Below, in pieces: positions 63,490 through 64,000 of a stretch of 64,000 nt of DNA; position 1 is the stretch's first letter; every line of letters begins with the position of its first letter. The position numbers and the translations under genes were made by a program. The notes under the pieces were generated by a model. That model did no database searches. It had not been told where the DNA came from and saw only the letters and a list, made by a program, of their open reading frames with translations. The stretch comes from Alkaliphilus metalliredigens QYMF (GTDB lineage: Bacteria > Bacillota > Clostridia > Peptostreptococcales > Natronincolaceae): the NCBI RefSeq assembly GCF_000016985.1, contig NC_009633.1, forward strand, positions 2,709,539 through 2,773,538, given 5' to 3'.

Positions 63490-64000
63490 CTATTGATATT
63501 GACTTCTCACCTTATTAAAACCTTCTACATCTTCAATTTGATGAGTCGTCACGTTTTTTCCTAATTGCTTAGCAATTCTCTTTATGAACCCAGTTAAAGC
63601 TTTTCCTGGTCCAATTTCAACAAAAGTCTCAACACCTTCATTAAGCATTAATACAATTGAATCCTCCCATAAAACTGATTGACTCACTTGTTGTACCAAT
63701 GAGGAGACAACTTCTTCTTTATTCTTAAGTATTTTGGCTTTTACATTGGTCACAACAGGTATCTCTGGATCTGAAAAATGATATCCTTCAAGATCCATCC
63801 TTAACTTTTCACCTGCAGGTATAAGTAGACTTGAGTGAAATGGCGCACTGACAGGCAATATAACTGCCTTTTTCGCACCAAAGTTCATGGCTTCTTTCAC
63901 AGCTCTTTCAACTGCTTTCACTTCACCTGAAATCACAATTTGCCCAGGACTATTATAATTTGCGGTTTCTACAATTCCATACTCTTGACAATTTACCAAG
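63490..64000 (-). CDS. fabD: Malonyl CoA-acyl carrier protein transacylase, N-terminal part outside window
   Basis: The visible about 170 residues are the C-terminal half of FabD: 'NYNSPGQIVISGEVKAVERA', the catalytic histidine in 'PVSAPFHSSLLIPAGEKL', and 'ETFVEIGPGKALTGFIKRI'. The nucleophile motif GHSxG lies beyond the right edge. It precedes fabG by about 10 bases. Confidence 0.95.
   Translation of the reverse strand, partial: LVNCQEYGIVETANYNSPGQIVISGEVKAVERAVKEAMNFGAKKAVILPVSAPFHSSLLIPAGEKLRMDLEGYHFSDPEIPVVTNVKAKILKNKEEVVSSLVQQVSQSVLWEDSIVLMLNEGVETFVEIGPGKALTGFIKRIAKQLGKNVTTHQIEDVEGFNKVRSQYQ

Noticed and set aside
1-64000. CRISPR array, tRNA or rRNA genes
   Set aside because: No regularly spaced short repeats with unique spacers, tRNA-like cloverleafs or rRNA-like GC-rich blocks were seen; the only tandem repeat is the 110-bp unit without spacers.

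Overview
The window reads as a chromosome segment of an AT-rich, anaerobic, motile Firmicute of class Clostridia. Protein sequences and gene order look most like the Alkaliphilus group. That placement is an inference from the flagellar/chemotaxis operon of Bacillus-Clostridium type (FliY instead of FliN, CheC and CheD present), the comM-dprA-topA-codY block, the ylxM-ffh-rpsP-khpA-rimM-trmD-rplS block and the fab-rnc-smc-ftsY block. Almost every gene lies on the minus strand; the plus strand carries only an insertion-sequence transposase and a glutamate 2,3-aminomutase gene.

Region 1 (1-31308, minus) is one giant flagellar/chemotaxis operon, transcribed from flgB at the right to beyond the left edge. 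Its order is flgB-flgC-fliE-fliF-fliG-fliH-fliI-fliJ-motE-like-fliK-flgD-TIGR02530-flgE-flbD-motA-motB-fliL-fliM-fliY-cheY-fliO-fliP-fliQ-fliR-flhB-flhA-flhF-flhG-PilZ-cheB-cheA-cheW-cheC-cheD-fliA-fapA (partial). It encodes basal body, hook, export apparatus, stator, switch, the chemotaxis signalling core and sigma-28. No cheR and no flagellin gene are in the window.

Region 2 (31309-39740) lies between codY and flgB, which are adjacent in Bacillus subtilis. It starts with a non-coding stretch holding three imperfect tandem copies of a unit with an exact 110-bp period. Then come a sensory module (a histidine kinase lacking the usual phospho-acceptor histidine, a methyl-accepting chemotaxis protein, CheV, and a receiver-MpsC fusion protein), a structured intergenic element and a decayed IS remnant. 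The chemoreceptor gene is split by a 1686-bp IS with a perfect 14-bp target duplication; removing the IS restores the frame exactly.

Region 3 (39740-45638, minus) is comM-dprA-topA-codY. Region 4 (45640-47650) is a divergent intergenic region and the plus-strand aminomutase gene, which has a long leader. Region 5 (47785-55408) is yraN-rnhB-rbgA, the ribosomal/SRP operon and ftsY. Region 6 (55419-64000) is smc, an Elp3-like radical SAM gene, rnc, and the fatty-acid genes fabF-acpP-fabG-fabD (partial at the right edge).

The most unusual observations are: the 110-bp tandem repeats upstream of flgB; the frame conflict at an A9 run at the start of motB; the receiver-MpsC fusion; the kinase without an H-box histidine; the IS-split chemoreceptor; and the GC-rich conserved-looking segment in the aminomutase leader. 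No tRNA, rRNA or CRISPR array was seen.
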